A DNA stretch of 55,671 nucleotides from an uncultured Rhodobiaceae bacterium (GCA_913045225.1 CAJWPC010000007.1:1-55671), one strand, 5' to 3'. Positions 45,061 to 55,604 are shown, counted from the first letter of the stretch. Program-made: numbers and translations. The notes: generated by a model from the sequence alone, not told the origin.

Positions 45061-45792
45061 TTAATTTCGCCTCCTTATAAGCCTTTCCATATTCGAATTT
45101 TGTCTTTTTTGATATGCATTAGGATTATAAATATCTTCAGACAACTCATATACATTTATTGAAGAGCTATTACCAGGAAAATCAATAAATAAACCATGGA
45201 CAAGTCCATTCATTACATAAGGCAATGAGTTAATTTTTCCTTCACTTTCTACTTTTCCTTGATAAACCTTAAGCTGGTTATCTGATGAAAAAATATCTAC
45301 ATTTAGATATCGATGATATGAGACATCTCTTAATGTCTTGTAGCCAATGAGAATTCTGTTTCGTGGGCTCTTTGTTTTAATTCTAAATTCAAAATTATCT
45401 CTCTTTTTTTCGTAAATAACATTATCTCCTTTCCTTGTGTATTTATATATAGGATAATTTATAAATTTTATTCTCTCATTCATTCCATATTCAAACTCGA
45501 GAAAAAAATCCGCCTCATCCTGATCATCGACGATCACGTAATTTAACTTCTCCAACTCATTTTTGAATAATTTTTTATATGTTCTGTATTCCAAGTCATT
45601 ATTCATCGAACGCTGTTTATGAGAAATAAAAAGTTTAATATTATCAATTTTTTTAAATTCAAGGTCATGAAAAACCTCGACCACCATCTCTAATTTATAT
45701 TCATTATTATACAGAGTTATGGTCGAGGCATCTTGGGGAGAAATACCAAGAAATATGAGAAGCACAAAAAGAAATTTTGTATAAGACTTCAT
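45061..45792 (-). CDS. Exported protein of unknown function
   Basis: This 243-aa protein starts with a signal peptide (MKSYTKFLFVLLIFLGISP, cleavage near DAS). The mature part is rich in Lys, Glu, Asn and aromatic residues. It shows KIDNIKLFISHKQRSMNND near 48, then a KNELEKLNYVIVDDQDEADF element near 76-95 like those in small periplasmic proteins that pair with DUF4136-like folds, though this resemblance is weak. It contains no Cys, so it is not disulfide-bonded. Many charged residues in the last 20 positions (RLIRRRN) could touch the membrane or cell wall. I recognise no family. It lies 66 nt downstream of the nuclease gene on the same strand and may be co-transcribed with it. Confidence 0.68.
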   Translation of the reverse strand: MKSYTKFLFVLLIFLGISPQDASTITLYNNEYKLEMVVEVFHDLEFKKIDNIKLFISHKQRSMNNDLEYRTYKKLFKNELEKLNYVIVDDQDEADFFLEFEYGMNERIKFINYPIYKYTRKGDNVIYEKKRDNFEFRIKTKSPRNRILIGYKTLRDVSYHRYLNVDIFSSDNQLKVYQGKVESEGKINSLPYVMNGLVHGLFIDFPGNSSSINVYELSEDIYNPNAYQKRQNSNMERLIRRRN

Positions 45793-45858
45793 ATAAGTTA
45801 AGATTAATTCAGAAATGTGTCTTATTTATGTCATCGAGTCTATTAATGAGCATTGTAT

Positions 45859-46569
45859 CTAAATGCCAACATTATTATAAACGTCCCATCGTTTTTTCAA
45901 ATATTGACAGGTATCACAATATTTTTTTCCAGCTGGTATTTCATCACTACTCAGCTGATTTTTTGCTGCGATAATTTTATCTTCCACCCAATCAGCATTG
46001 CATTCTAATTCTACCAGATGAAGATCAAATTTTAAAATTTGGTTGAACATTGGTTCGTTTTTTTGTCCATTATAATAAACAAGATATGCTGTATCTGATA
46101 CATCGAAACCATTTTTTCTGAACAACCATTGGTACATTTCAAGTTGTCTCTGGTAGCCTCTTGCATACTCATATTTTTTTGTCTCATTCCAATCAAATAT
46201 TTTTTTTGAGGTTGATTTAACATCTGACACTATCAACTGTCCATTTGGCTTGACCCACACATCATCGATGGCGCCATAAAAGTGATAACCATGAGCCTCT
46301 GAGGTGTATGAAAGGCCTTGTCTAAAATTTCTCCACTTATCAATATCAGCATGCATGAATGGAATAGCATCAATATTATGTTCCAAAAATAATGGATGTG
46401 GCTCACCTTTTTGTCGATAATGATCGAACTCATTTTTACATAACTCATCAACAGCTGAATTTAATGTGAACGGAATCTGCGACAAACTAACTTTATATTT
46501 ATATTGAAGCACAAAGCATCTTGGGCAACCTAAATATTTTTCAACACCTGAACGACTGATCTTTTGCAA
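45859..46569 (-). CDS. PD-(D/E)XK nuclease family protein with four-Cys Fe-S-like signature
   Basis: This 236-aa protein carries the RecB/Cas4-type nuclease core: GAIDDVWV at 99-106 (metal-binding Asp102/103), LIVSDVKST at 112-120 (Asp116, Lys118) and GYQRQLEMYQWLF at 138-150 (the Q-x-x-x-Y motif, Gln142). Two Cys near the N-terminus (Cys15 and Cys18, in LGCPRCF) and two near the C-terminus (Cys218 and Cys221, in KYCDTCQY) bracket the core, as expected for a [4Fe-4S] clasp in AddB/Cas4-like enzymes. It should cut single-stranded DNA ends, but no helicase or cas gene is adjacent. It is next to two tRNA genes on the same strand. Confidence 0.85.
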   Translation of the reverse strand: MQKISRSGVEKYLGCPRCFVLQYKYKVSLSQIPFTLNSAVDELCKNEFDHYRQKGEPHPLFLEHNIDAIPFMHADIDKWRNFRQGLSYTSEAHGYHFYGAIDDVWVKPNGQLIVSDVKSTSKKIFDWNETKKYEYARGYQRQLEMYQWLFRKNGFDVSDTAYLVYYNGQKNEPMFNQILKFDLHLVELECNADWVEDKIIAAKNQLSSDEIPAGKKYCDTCQYLKKRWDVYNNVGI

Positions 46570-46660
46570 ATTTCTATCCTATCCAATTTGAGAATATACT
46601 AAACATAACATTGTAAAAAATTAATAAAAAATAACTATGAGAACCTAATTATACTAGAAT

Positions 46661-46738
<78 letters not shown>

Positions 46739-46742
46739 GTAA

Positions 46743-46818
46743 TGGTAGGCGGTGACAGGCTCGAACTGCCGACCCTCTCGGTGTAAACGAGATGCTCTCC
46801 CAACTGAGCTAACCGCCC
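46743..46818 (-). tRNA. tRNA-Val(TAC)
   Basis: The minus strand folds to a cloverleaf with acceptor GGGCGGT and CACCGCC, an anticodon loop TTTACAC (TAC), a T-loop TTCGAGC and an encoded CCA; 76 nt. It lies 4 nt from tRNA-Asp, so the pair is surely co-transcribed. Confidence 0.96.
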
Positions 46819-46883
46819 ACTACATTAAACAATACATACAGTAAAACAAATAAAAAATCTAGAAATAATATACTAGGTTGAAT

Positions 46884-46914
46884 AAAAAAAACGTGCAGTT
46901 TTTATGCTGCACGT
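46884..46914 (-). terminator. Rho-independent terminator of the HU gene
   Basis: On the minus strand the stem ACGTGCAG / CTGCACGT with an 8-nt loop is followed by a run of seven T (plus-strand A at 46884-46890). It ends the HU transcript 35 nt past the stop and precedes tRNA-Val, which therefore must have its own promoter or rely on read-through. Confidence 0.92.
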
Positions 46915-46948
46915 AATTTGGTTTAAAGAAAAACTGTATTAAATTATT

Positions 46949-47221
46949 CTAGTTTACTGCATCTTTAAGAGCTTTACCTGCCTTAAATTTTGGACTTTTT
47001 GATGCCTTAATTTGAATAACTTCACCTGTACGTGGATTTCGGCCAGTTGTCGCTTTTCTATTAGCAACAGAAAACGTACCAAAACCAACGAGTCTAACAT
47101 CACCCCCACCACTAAGAGCGGATGAGATTGAGTCAAATACAGAGTCAACTGCGCTCGCTGCTACAGTTTTTGAAATACCAGCCGCATCAGCGACATTATT
47201 AATTAAATCATTCTTATTCAT
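46949..47221 (-). CDS. hupB: DNA-binding protein HU
   Basis: This 90-aa HU/IHF-family nucleoid protein begins MNKNDLINNVADAAGISKTV. It has VRLVGFGTFSVANRKATTGR near residue 42 (the flexible DNA-binding arm, with RNPRTGEVIQI) and ends in a KFKAGKALKDAVN segment. The NPRTGE signature with a Pro that intercalates into DNA is present. HU bends DNA and compacts the nucleoid, and one HU gene next to lon is the alphaproteobacterial norm. It is separated from lon by a 217-bp gap that should contain its promoter, and it ends in a strong terminator. Confidence 0.97.
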   Translation of the reverse strand: MNKNDLINNVADAAGISKTVAASAVDSVFDSISSALSGGGDVRLVGFGTFSVANRKATTGRNPRTGEVIQIKASKSPKFKAGKALKDAVN

Positions 47222-47438
47222 AGTATTAGCCCTTTCAGAGTTTATTTTAATAATTTAACAGAAATAGTTAATTAATGATTAATCCTAACAATTGATCCAG
47301 TGCTAATCAAAAAAAATAAGTGAAATTTGGTAAAAACAGCAGAAAACTGGTACTTATACACCATTTTAGTAAAAAAAAATAAAATTTATTGAAAAATTGT
47401 AAAAGCTAAGCTCGGTGTTATTTGATACACAGAATCAG

Positions 47439-49859
47439 TTAATGGGCGATTGTAGGACGAGCTTTTTCTTTTGAACCGGCTATACTTTGATCGTGAGCCT
47501 CAATATCTTCTTTGCTCCACTCTATAGGTTTAAGCTCAGTTGCAAGAGCGCTCTGGATGATTTCATCAATATTCGTAACAGGTACAATTTGTAAATCTTT
47601 AGTAATTTCATCTGAAATCTCAGATAGGTCTTTTTCATTCTCATTTGGAATAAACACTGTTTTTATACCACCCCTTGACGCTGCCAGTAGCTTTTCCTTT
47701 AACCCTCCAATGGGCAATACGCGACCTCGAAGTGTTATTTCGCCTGTCATTGCTACATCTTTTTTAACAGGGACTTGTGTCATCAATGAAATCATTGCTG
47801 TTGCCATGGCCACGCCAGCGGATGGTCCATCTTTTGGGGTTGCGCCTTCAGGCACATGAACATGTATGTCTCTTTTATCAAATAGAGGAGGCTTTATTCC
47901 ATATTTCGTAGCGTTCGACCTTACGTACGATGCTGCGGCAGAAATTGATTCTTTCATCACATCTTTTAAGTTTCCTGTTACAGTCATGGAGCCTTTTCCT
48001 GGCATCATTGCACCTTCAATTGTTAGTAATTCACCGCCATATTCAGTCCAAGCTAAGCCAGTCACAATTCCAATTTGATTGTCGCGCTCTGCCTCTCCAT
48101 ACCTAAATTTGTAAACACCTAAGTAGTCAGAAATATTATCTTTTGTTATTTTAATACTTTTTATGCCATCTGATAAAATGTTTTTAGTGGCTTTTCGTGA
48201 AATCTTTGATAGCTCACGCTCTAGGCTCCTAACCCCTGATTCTTTTGTGTATCGCCTTATGGTCTCGAGGAGCGCTGTGTCATCGATGTTTATTTCTGAC
48301 TCATCAAGTCCATGTTGTTTGAAAACTTTTGGTAAAAGGTGTTTTTTTGATATTTCTAGTTTTTCATTTTCTGTGTAGCCGGCAATTCTAATTATTTCCA
48401 TTCTATCCATGAGTGCGGGTGGGATATTTAAGGTGTTAGCTGTTGTAATAAACATTACATCAGATAGATCGTAATCAACTTCTAAATAATGATCATTGAA
48501 TTTATCATTTTGTTCTGGATCCAGAACTTCTAATAGAGCCGCCGAAGGATCACCTCTATAATCTGAGCCTAATTTATCAATTTCATCTAAAAGGAATAAC
48601 GGATTTTTTGTCTTCACTTTTTTCATAGATTGTATAATTCGTCCAGGTAATGAACCAATGTATGTTCTTCTATGCCCTCTTATTTCAGCCTCATCTCTGA
48701 CTCCACCTAAGCTCACCCTTACAAAATCTCTGCCGGTTGCCTGAGCTATAGATTTACCCAACGAAGTTTTACCAACACCAGGTGGGCCAACAAGGCATAA
48801 AATAGGCCCCTTTAATTTCTTTGTTCTTTTCTGAACCGCTATATACTCAATTATTCTTTCTTTTACTTTTTCAAGGCCATAATGATCATTATCTAAAATA
48901 TCTTCAGAAAATGTTATTGGTTTATTAAACCGTGATTTTTTTGCCCAAGGTATCGATACAATCCAATCTAAGTAGTTTCTGACGACAGTAGCTTCAGCGG
49001 ACATTGGGCTCATTTGTTTGAGCTTCTTGAATTCTGATTTTGCTTTTTCTCGCACATCTTTTGGCAGCTTTAAATTTTCGAGCTTATTTTCGAGCTCATT
49101 AATATCATCGCCTGCATCCTCAGAGTCTTTACCTAACTCTTTTTGGATTGCTTTCATTTGCTCATTCAAATAATACTCTCTTTGAGTTTTTTCCATCTGA
49201 CGTTTGACGCGCCCTCTAATTCTCTTTTCAGTCTGCAGCACATCTATTTCACCCTCAAGAAAACTTAGTATCAATTCGAATCGTTCTTTCAGATTATTAA
49301 TTTCAAGTATTTGTTGTTTTTGTGATAGTTTTATTTGTAAATTTGATGCAATTGTATCTGCTATTTTTGAGTAATCATCAATCTCAGAAACGGTGTTAAA
49401 TGTATCAGTTGATATTTTTCGATTAATTTTAGTATAACTCTCAAATTGCATTAAGCAGGATCGCGCCAACGCCTCAATTTCTGGATCATCAAGAACAATC
49501 TCATTTACCAGATCAACTTCTACCTGATGAAATTTATCTCCCGGTACGAAGTTACGAATTTTTGCCCTACTCGTACCTTCAACCAGAACCTTGACAGTAT
49601 TATCTGGTAGTTTTAATAATTGCATTATTGATGCGACAGTGCCGTGGGTGTAAAGATTATCTTCGGTTGGATCTTCCGTAGTAGAGTCTTTCTGTGCAAC
49701 CAGAAAAAGCTCTCTATCATTATTCATGACCTCCTCGAGTGCTTGTATTGATTTTTCTCTGCCAACAAAAAGGGGGACAACCATATTCGGATAGACCACG
49801 ATATCACGTAGCGGAAGGATGGGATATAAACCTTTATTAACTTTTATGACATCATCCAT
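47439..49859 (-). CDS. lon: ATP-dependent protease Lon
   Basis: This 806-aa protease has an N-terminal substrate-binding LonN domain (PILPLRDIVVYPNMVVPLFV at 13-32), the AAA+ module with Walker A GPPGVGKTS near 355 and Walker B LFLLDEID near 418, and a C-terminal Ser-Lys protease domain. The catalytic Ser is in PKDGPSAGVAMA near 680, and the catalytic Lys about 43 residues later (GLKEKLLAA). It degrades misfolded and regulatory proteins. It is downstream of clpX (97 nt) and upstream of hupB, a conserved quality-control neighbourhood. A heat-shock-like promoter is possible just upstream. Confidence 0.97.
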   Translation of the reverse strand: MDDVIKVNKGLYPILPLRDIVVYPNMVVPLFVGREKSIQALEEVMNNDRELFLVAQKDSTTEDPTEDNLYTHGTVASIMQLLKLPDNTVKVLVEGTSRAKIRNFVPGDKFHQVEVDLVNEIVLDDPEIEALARSCLMQFESYTKINRKISTDTFNTVSEIDDYSKIADTIASNLQIKLSQKQQILEINNLKERFELILSFLEGEIDVLQTEKRIRGRVKRQMEKTQREYYLNEQMKAIQKELGKDSEDAGDDINELENKLENLKLPKDVREKAKSEFKKLKQMSPMSAEATVVRNYLDWIVSIPWAKKSRFNKPITFSEDILDNDHYGLEKVKERIIEYIAVQKRTKKLKGPILCLVGPPGVGKTSLGKSIAQATGRDFVRVSLGGVRDEAEIRGHRRTYIGSLPGRIIQSMKKVKTKNPLFLLDEIDKLGSDYRGDPSAALLEVLDPEQNDKFNDHYLEVDYDLSDVMFITTANTLNIPPALMDRMEIIRIAGYTENEKLEISKKHLLPKVFKQHGLDESEINIDDTALLETIRRYTKESGVRSLERELSKISRKATKNILSDGIKSIKITKDNISDYLGVYKFRYGEAERDNQIGIVTGLAWTEYGGELLTIEGAMMPGKGSMTVTGNLKDVMKESISAAASYVRSNATKYGIKPPLFDKRDIHVHVPEGATPKDGPSAGVAMATAMISLMTQVPVKKDVAMTGEITLRGRVLPIGGLKEKLLAASRGGIKTVFIPNENEKDLSEISDEITKDLQIVPVTNIDEIIQSALATELKPIEWSKEDIEAHDQSIAGSKEKARPTIAH

Positions 49860-49892
49860 AATGCAAACTCACAATTTAATCATATAGTATTA

Positions 49893-49921
49893 ATTTGGAG
49901 CTTAACGTACCGACTTTCAAG
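49893..49921 (-). promoter_or_regulatory. Candidate heat-shock (sigma-32-like) promoter of lon
   Basis: On the minus strand CTTGAAA (complement at 49915-49921) is followed, 14 nt later, by CTCCAAAT (complement at 49893-49900), about 35-60 nt upstream of the lon ATG. The -35 part matches the RpoH consensus fully; the -10 part is only partly like CCCCATNT or the alphaproteobacterial variant. Heat induction of lon is common knowledge; this site is tentative. Confidence 0.35.
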
Positions 49922-49956
49922 TTTTTTTAATAGAAATAAACTATTATTAGCAGATA

Positions 49957-51225
49957 TTACGCAGAATTCCCTAAATCTTCTTTTTGATCTGAGTAGATAT
50001 ACAGAGGTCTAGATTTACCCTCAATAACTTCGTTTGAAATTACAACTTCTTCAACAAGCTCCAGCTCAGGTAATTCGAACATTGTTTCAAGGAGTATAGA
50101 CTCTAAGATTGAACGAAGTCCACGCGCACCTGTTTTTCTTTCAATTGCTTTTTTTGATATTGTCCTTAGCGACTCATCTGAAAAAGTTAGCTTTACATTC
50201 TCAATTTCAAACATTCTTTGATATTGTTTTATTAAGGAGTTTTTTGGCTCGGTGAGAATTTTGACTAGCGTCTCCTCATTCAAATCTTCGAGAGATGCAA
50301 TAACTGGAACTCTTCCAACAAATTCAGGTATGAGCCCAAACTTGAGCAAATCTTCTGGCTCCAATACCCTAAATAACTCATCCAAATTCTTCTCTTCTAC
50401 TTCATCGATGCTGGCACTGAAACCCATTGAGGTGTCGTTAGTTCTTTTTGCAATTATCTTTTCTAGCCCTGCAAAAGCTCCGCCACAAATAAAAAGTATA
50501 TTTGTGGTATCCACTTGTAAGAATTCTTGCTGGGGATGTTTTCTTCCTCCTTGAGGCGGAACACTTGCAATTGTGCCTTCCATGATTTTGAGTAAGGCTT
50601 GCTGCACACCCTCGCCGGACACGTCTCTTGTGATTGATGGATTATCAGATTTTCGGCTAATTTTATCAACTTCATCGATATAAACAATTCCACGTTGTGC
50701 TTTTTCAACATTGTAATCTGCAGCCTGTAATAGTTTAAGAATTATATTCTCAACATCCTCACCAACGTAGCCAGCCTCCGTAAGACTTGTTGCATCAGCC
50801 ATTGTAAATGGAACATCCAATATTCTGGCCAGTGTTTGGGCCAGAAGCGTTTTACCGCTCCCAGTTGGACCAACTATAAGTATATTTGATTTTGATAACT
50901 CAACATCGCTTGACGCTTTAACTTCCGTACTTAATCTTTTGTAGTGGTTGTGTACAGCAACCGATAGTACTTTTTTTGCATGTTTTTGACCAATAACATA
51001 CTCGTTTAATATGTTAAATATCTCGGATGGAGATGGGAGTTCTTTATCAGATTTTATGATTGATGATTTAGTTTCTTCTCTTATTATATCAGTGCATAAA
51101 TCAACACATTCATCACAAATGAATACTGTAGGACCTGCAATAAGCTTTCTTACTTCATGTTGACTCTTACCGCAAAATGAACAATACAGTGTTGATTTTG
51201 TGTCATTATTTCCAACTTTACTCAT
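49957..51225 (-). CDS. clpX: ATP-dependent Clp protease ATP-binding subunit ClpX
   Basis: This 422-aa unfoldase has the N-terminal zinc-binding domain ([13 protein letters not shown] at 13-25 and [10 protein letters not shown] at 34-43; four Cys). AAA+ motifs follow: Walker [10 protein letters not shown] near 117 and Walker [10 protein letters not shown] near 180. The pore loop [11 protein letters not shown] lies near 145 and the ClpP-docking IGF-type loop region near 265. It unfolds tagged substrates and feeds them to ClpP. The gene follows clpP by 69 nt and precedes lon. Confidence 0.97.
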   Translation of the reverse strand: MSKVGNNDTKSTLYCSFCGKSQHEVRKLIAGPTVFICDECVDLCTDIIREETKSSIIKSDKELPSPSEIFNILNEYVIGQKHAKKVLSVAVHNHYKRLSTEVKASSDVELSKSNILIVGPTGSGKTLLAQTLARILDVPFTMADATSLTEAGYVGEDVENIILKLLQAADYNVEKAQRGIVYIDEVDKISRKSDNPSITRDVSGEGVQQALLKIMEGTIASVPPQGGRKHPQQEFLQVDTTNILFICGGAFAGLEKIIAKRTNDTSMGFSASIDEVEEKNLDELFRVLEPEDLLKFGLIPEFVGRVPVIASLEDLNEETLVKILTEPKNSLIKQYQRMFEIENVKLTFSDESLRTISKKAIERKTGARGLRSILESILLETMFELPELELVEEVVISNEVIEGKSRPLYIYSDQKEDLGNSA

Positions 51226-51294
51226 GTATCACCATAAAATTAAATTAACTTATTTTATCCCACATTTGTTAATAAGAAATAAATTTGGGATCTG

Positions 51295-51918
51295 TTATTT
51301 TTCATCAGATTCTTCCCTGGATGCGATTACTGCATCAACGATTCCAAATTTTTTTGCCTCCTCAGAGTCCATAAAATAATCTCGATCTAGGGTTTTTTCA
51401 ATTGTATTGTATGATTGCCCTGTATGATTTACATAAAGATCATTGAGCCTCTTTTTTATCTTAATGATATCTTCCGCATGCCTTTCAATATCACTAGCCT
51501 GACCAGAAAAACCTCCAGATGGTTGATGGACCATAACTCTCGAGTGCGGGAGGCAATACCTCATCCCCTTCTCACCCGCGGCCAACAGTAAGGACCCCAT
51601 TGATGCCGCCTGACCAATGCAGAGAGTTGATACAGGAGGTCTAATAAATTGCATAGTGTCATAAATTGCCATGCCGGCAGTTACTATACCACCAGGTGAG
51701 TTGATATATAGAGATATCTCTTTTTTGGGATTTTCAGCTTCCAGAAATAATAATTGCGCTGTTACTATTGTAGCAACACTATCATCAATTGGACCTGTTA
51801 TAAAAATTATCCTTTCTTTCAAAAGCCTCGAGAATATGTCATAAGCTCTCTCACCTCTATTCGATTGCTCAACAACCATTGGTATTAGGTTCATTGCAAG
51901 GTCCTCTTTTTTTGTCAT
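51295..51918 (-). CDS. clpP: ATP-dependent Clp protease proteolytic subunit ClpP
   Basis: This 207-aa serine protease has the catalytic Ser106 in [11 protein letters not shown], His131 in [10 protein letters not shown] and the Asp near 180 ([15 protein letters not shown]). It forms the tetradecameric chamber used by ClpX. It starts 8 nt after trigger factor and precedes clpX, a conserved tig-clpP-clpX order. The start could lie at Met9 ([12 protein letters not shown]); the first ATG is used here. Confidence 0.97.
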   Translation of the reverse strand: MTKKEDLAMNLIPMVVEQSNRGERAYDIFSRLLKERIIFITGPIDDSVATIVTAQLLFLEAENPKKEISLYINSPGGIVTAGMAIYDTMQFIRPPVSTLCIGQAASMGSLLLAAGEKGMRYCLPHSRVMVHQPSGGFSGQASDIERHAEDIIKIKKRLNDLYVNHTGQSYNTIEKTLDRDYFMDSEEAKKFGIVDAVIASREESDEK

Positions 51919-51926
51919 TTTGTTAC

Positions 51927-53399
51927 CTATTTTTTCGTTTTTGATTTACTTGGTTTTTTGTCAGCAGTTCTTTTTGTAGATTTAGCGACTTTCTTTTTTG
52001 TTTTTGGCTTGGTCTTCTGTTCTTCATGGTCATGCTCGTGTTCATTACCTAATAGTTTAGCCCTATCTACCTGCTCCTCCTTAATTTTGACCAGAGTTAG
52101 TATATGATCAACTACTTTTTCCTCTACTAATGGAGATCTTATCTGCATCATAGCTCCCGGATTTTCCTGGTATAATTTGATTATTTCACTTTCCTGACCT
52201 GGATAATTTCTAGCTTGTTCAAAAAGTGCTTTGTTTACTTCATCATCAGATACAGTAATTGACTCATCTTCAGCAATCTTGTTAAAGAAGAGTCCGAGTC
52301 TTACTCTACGTTGTGCTATATCGTCATATTCTTTTCTAGTTTTCTTCTCATCTTTGATAACATCTTTGACCTTTTTTCCAGATTTCTCAATATCCGCAAT
52401 ATAATTATTCCAAATTGAGTCACTTTCATCCTTTACAAGGGTTGGGGGTAAATCAAATTTCAGTTTTGGATCTAAGCCATCAAGTAAATTCCTCTTTAAA
52501 TCAGATTTAGAAATCGACTCATAATCCTTTTCAAGTTGTTCAGAGATTTGCTCTTTCAGCTTTTTCAAATCATCAAACCCAAGCTTTTTGGCGAAGTCAT
52601 CACTGATCTTTGTTGGTACTTCTTTTTCGATTTTCTTTACTTTTGTTTCAAATATAGCATCCTTATTGGCTAGATGCGGAACTTGATAATCCTCTGGAAA
52701 TCTTACATTGATATTCAACTCTTGATCTTTTGCCGAGCCAGTTAATTGTTCTTCAAAACCCGGAATAAATGCACCAGAACCTATGACTAGCGGAGCATCA
52801 TTTGCAGTACCACCATCAAAAATTTCACCATCAATCTTCCCGACGAAGTCAATTATTAGCTGATCTCCGGATTCGGCTTTTTCCGTTGATTTTCTCTCCT
52901 CGTAACTCTTATTCTCGTCTGCAATCCGCTGTAATGCCTCATCAATATCCTCTTTTGTGACTTTTGCTGTTTTCTTTATGATGGATATCGTATTATACTT
53001 AGGTACATCTATTTCTGGTATTATTTCATAAACCATTTTGTAAGATAAATCCTTCTCTAACCTAATGATTTTATCGATTTCTTCTTTTTCTTTGTCCTCT
53101 GATGGCTTGCCTTGATAAAATGATATCTTAGGCTGAATCGCAGGTCTTTCATTTCGATCACTCATTGCTTTTGCAGATGTTTCCTTTACTAGGTCTTCAA
53201 TAATTTCAGGCATAAGCCGCTGCCCAAAAACTTTTCTGAGGTGGTGAATTGGAACTTTTCCGGGTCTGAATCCTTTTAACTGGACAGTATTTTTCAGCTC
53301 TTCCAACTTAGAGAGAAGCTTATCCTCAATATTATCACGCGGAACATCAACTTTGATTTCCCTATTTAAATCTTTTGCTAAAACCTCAGAAACATTCAT
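51927..53399 (-). CDS. tig: Trigger factor
   Basis: This 490-aa ribosome-associated chaperone has a ribosome-binding N-domain with [19 protein letters not shown] near residue 39, a PPIase/FKBP domain (about 170-270, with [20 protein letters not shown] near 172) and a helical C-domain. The last 50 residues form an unusual tail: a His/Glu patch ([11 protein letters not shown]) followed by a Lys-rich stretch (about 20 Lys, with [12 protein letters not shown]). E. coli TF is 432 aa and lacks this; Lys-rich extensions do occur in other alphaproteobacteria. It heads the tig-clpP-clpX run and lies 25 nt from tRNA-Leu. Confidence 0.95.
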   Translation of the reverse strand: MNVSEVLAKDLNREIKVDVPRDNIEDKLLSKLEELKNTVQLKGFRPGKVPIHHLRKVFGQRLMPEIIEDLVKETSAKAMSDRNERPAIQPKISFYQGKPSEDKEKEEIDKIIRLEKDLSYKMVYEIIPEIDVPKYNTISIIKKTAKVTKEDIDEALQRIADENKSYEERKSTEKAESGDQLIIDFVGKIDGEIFDGGTANDAPLVIGSGAFIPGFEEQLTGSAKDQELNINVRFPEDYQVPHLANKDAIFETKVKKIEKEVPTKISDDFAKKLGFDDLKKLKEQISEQLEKDYESISKSDLKRNLLDGLDPKLKFDLPPTLVKDESDSIWNNYIADIEKSGKKVKDVIKDEKKTRKEYDDIAQRRVRLGLFFNKIAEDESITVSDDEVNKALFEQARNYPGQESEIIKLYQENPGAMMQIRSPLVEEKVVDHILTLVKIKEEQVDRAKLLGNEHEHDHEEQKTKPKTKKKVAKSTKRTADKKPSKSKTKK

Positions 53400-53424
53400 A
53401 TTATACTCACTTGTCGAATTTAGA

Positions 53425-53510
53425 TGGTGCGGGCGAAGGGAATCGAACCCCCACTCCTAAAAGGAACCAGAACCTAAATCTGGCGCGTCTACCAGTTCCG
53501 CCACGCCCGC
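53425..53510 (-). tRNA. tRNA-Leu(TAG)
   Basis: The minus strand folds to a class II tRNA with acceptor GCGGGCG, a D-loop with GGTAGAC, the anticodon loop GATTTAGG (TAG), a long variable arm and an encoded CCA. The length is 86 nt. It lies just upstream of trigger factor on the same strand. Confidence 0.95.
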
Positions 53511-53724
53511 AGGATTAATACGTTATAATATAATCATTGTGAATTTAAAACAAAATTCTAAAAAAAATAAACAATGCGATGACAAGAGCAAAGTCATAAT
53601 AATTGTCTAAAATTTAGTCAATATGCTTATATTTTAATCATTTTTCTGGATTTTTAATATAAAATCTACAATAATCACAAAAAAAAACCGATGAAAAAAG
53701 CGTATTTGTAACATTTTCATATGT

Positions 53725-53740
53725 TGGCACGTTTTTTGCA
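53725..53740 (+). promoter_or_regulatory. Sigma-54 promoter of glnBA
   Basis: TGGCACG at 53725-53731, four T and TTGCA at 53736-53740 match the sigma-54 consensus (TGGCACG N4 TTGCW) at every fixed position; the GG and GC elements have the required spacing. It lies 32 nt upstream of the glnB ATG, so transcription should start near 53751. This predicts NtrC-type nitrogen control. In the remaining 53511-53724 I find no clear NtrC palindrome; the sequence is AT-rich. Confidence 0.88.
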
Positions 53741-53753
53741 TACTTATCCTTAA

Positions 53754-54110
<357 letters not shown>

Positions 54111-54130
54111 TAATAAAGGAGTAAGATATT

Positions 54131-55540
54131 ATGCCAAAAGTTAGTGATATTTTAAAAGAAATAAAAGATACAGATATAAAGTTCGTTGATCTACGTTTTA
54201 CAGACCCAAGAGGAAAACTTCAACACGTGACCATGGACGCATCTGTTATGGATAGTGACGCATTCGCAGAAGGTATTATGTTCGACGGATCATCGATTGC
54301 TGGATGGAAGGCCATTAATGAGTCTGACATGACTCTAATGCCAGACCCAGATACTGCACACACAGATCCGTTCTTTGCGCAGTCAACAATGGGAATTTTC
54401 TGTGATATTTTGGACCCTATATCTGGCGATGGCTATGAGAGAGATCCTCGTTCTGTTGCAAAGAAAGCAGAAGCTTACTTAAAATCGACAGGTATTGGAG
54501 ACACTTCGTCTTTTGGTCCCGAGGCTGAATTCTTCATGTTTGATGATGTAAGGTTTGCAGCGGATCCATATCAGACTGGTTTTGAACTAGATTGCACAGA
54601 GTTGCCATCAAATACCGCAACAGAATATGAGTCAGGTAACCTCGGTCATAGACCAAGAACGAAAGGTGGTTATTTCCCTGTCCCTCCTGTGGACTCAGCA
54701 CAAGATATTAGATCTGAAATGATCAGTGTTATGGCTGATATGGGTGTAGTTACAGAAAAGCATCACCACGAAGTCGGTGCAGCACAACATGAATTGGGTA
54801 TCAAATTTGATAGCCTAACAAAAATTGCTGATAAGCAACAAATTTATAAATATGTTGTTCACCAAGTTGCAAATGCCTACGGTAAAACAGCGACCTTCAT
54901 GCCAAAACCAATATATGGTGATAATGGAACAGGTATGCATTGCCACCAATCAATTTGGAAGAATGGTAAACCAGTGTTTGCTGGCTCTGAGTATGCTGGA
55001 TTATCCGAGACCGCTCTTTATTATATTGGCGGTATTTTAAAGCATGCTAAAGCTATAAATGCTTTTACAAATGCATCAACTAACTCATACAAAAGACTTG
55101 TTCCGGGATTTGAAGCTCCTGTGCTTCTAGCGTATTCTGCCAGAAATAGATCTGCATCATGCCGTATTCCTTTTGGGCAATCACCAAATTCAAAGAGGAT
55201 TGAAATACGTTTTCCTGATCCATCTGCTAATCCTTATTTAGCGTTCTCATGCATGCTTATGGCGGGTATTGATGGTATCAAAAACAAAATTCATCCAGGT
55301 AAGCCAACAGATCACGATCTGTATGAATTACCTGAAAAAGAACTGAAGAAAATACCAACCGTGTCTGGAAGTCTAAGAGAAGCTCTTGCAAGCCTTGAAA
55401 AAGATAATAGCTTCCTTACAGAGGGTGATGTATTTACCAAAGACCAGATTGAGGCCTATATTGAACTCAAAATGGAAGAAGTCATCAGGTTTGAGCACAC
55501 ACCTCATCCTGTAGAATTTGATATGTACTATAGTGTGTAA
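54131..55540 (+). CDS. glnA: Type I glutamine synthetase (GlnA)
   Basis: This 469-aa GSI-beta-type enzyme has [17 protein letters not shown] near residue 51, [12 protein letters not shown] near 129, [19 protein letters not shown] near 213 and [19 protein letters not shown] near 257. [11 protein letters not shown] near 339 precedes the adenylylation site Tyr398 in [11 protein letters not shown]. It makes glutamine from glutamate, NH4 and ATP. The Tyr site shows GlnE control is possible. It follows glnB by 20 nt (GGAG before ATG), and a strong terminator ends the operon. Confidence 0.98.
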   Translation: MPKVSDILKEIKDTDIKFVDLRFTDPRGKLQHVTMDASVMDSDAFAEGIMFDGSSIAGWKAINESDMTLMPDPDTAHTDPFFAQSTMGIFCDILDPISGDGYERDPRSVAKKAEAYLKSTGIGDTSSFGPEAEFFMFDDVRFAADPYQTGFELDCTELPSNTATEYESGNLGHRPRTKGGYFPVPPVDSAQDIRSEMISVMADMGVVTEKHHHEVGAAQHELGIKFDSLTKIADKQQIYKYVVHQVANAYGKTATFMPKPIYGDNGTGMHCHQSIWKNGKPVFAGSEYAGLSETALYYIGGILKHAKAINAFTNASTNSYKRLVPGFEAPVLLAYSARNRSASCRIPFGQSPNSKRIEIRFPDPSANPYLAFSCMLMAGIDGIKNKIHPGKPTDHDLYELPEKELKKIPTVSGSLREALASLEKDNSFLTEGDVFTKDQIEAYIELKMEEVIRFEHTPHPVEFDMYYSV

Positions 55541-55564
55541 ATAACTAAATATTACTAACAAGAG

Positions 55565-55604
55565 AACCAAAAGTAGCACTGATGTGTTACTTTTGGTTTT
55601 TTTT
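55565..55604 (+). terminator. Rho-independent terminator after glnA
   Basis: The arms AACCAAAAGTAGCAC (55565-55579) and GTGTTACTTTTGGTT (55584-55598) pair over 15 bp with one wobble, with a TGAT loop, and are followed by six T. It lies 25 nt past the glnA stop. The last 67 bases of the window are AT-rich, with a possible new ATG at 55659 that is too short to judge. Confidence 0.92.

Noticed and set aside
45859-46569. Cas4-like nuclease as evidence for a CRISPR locus
   Set aside because: No repeat-spacer array and no cas1, cas2 or effector gene is seen in the window.
53511-53724. NtrC binding palindromes upstream of the sigma-54 promoter
   Set aside because: I looked for TGCAC-type dyads and found only AT-rich sequence; a profile scan would be needed.
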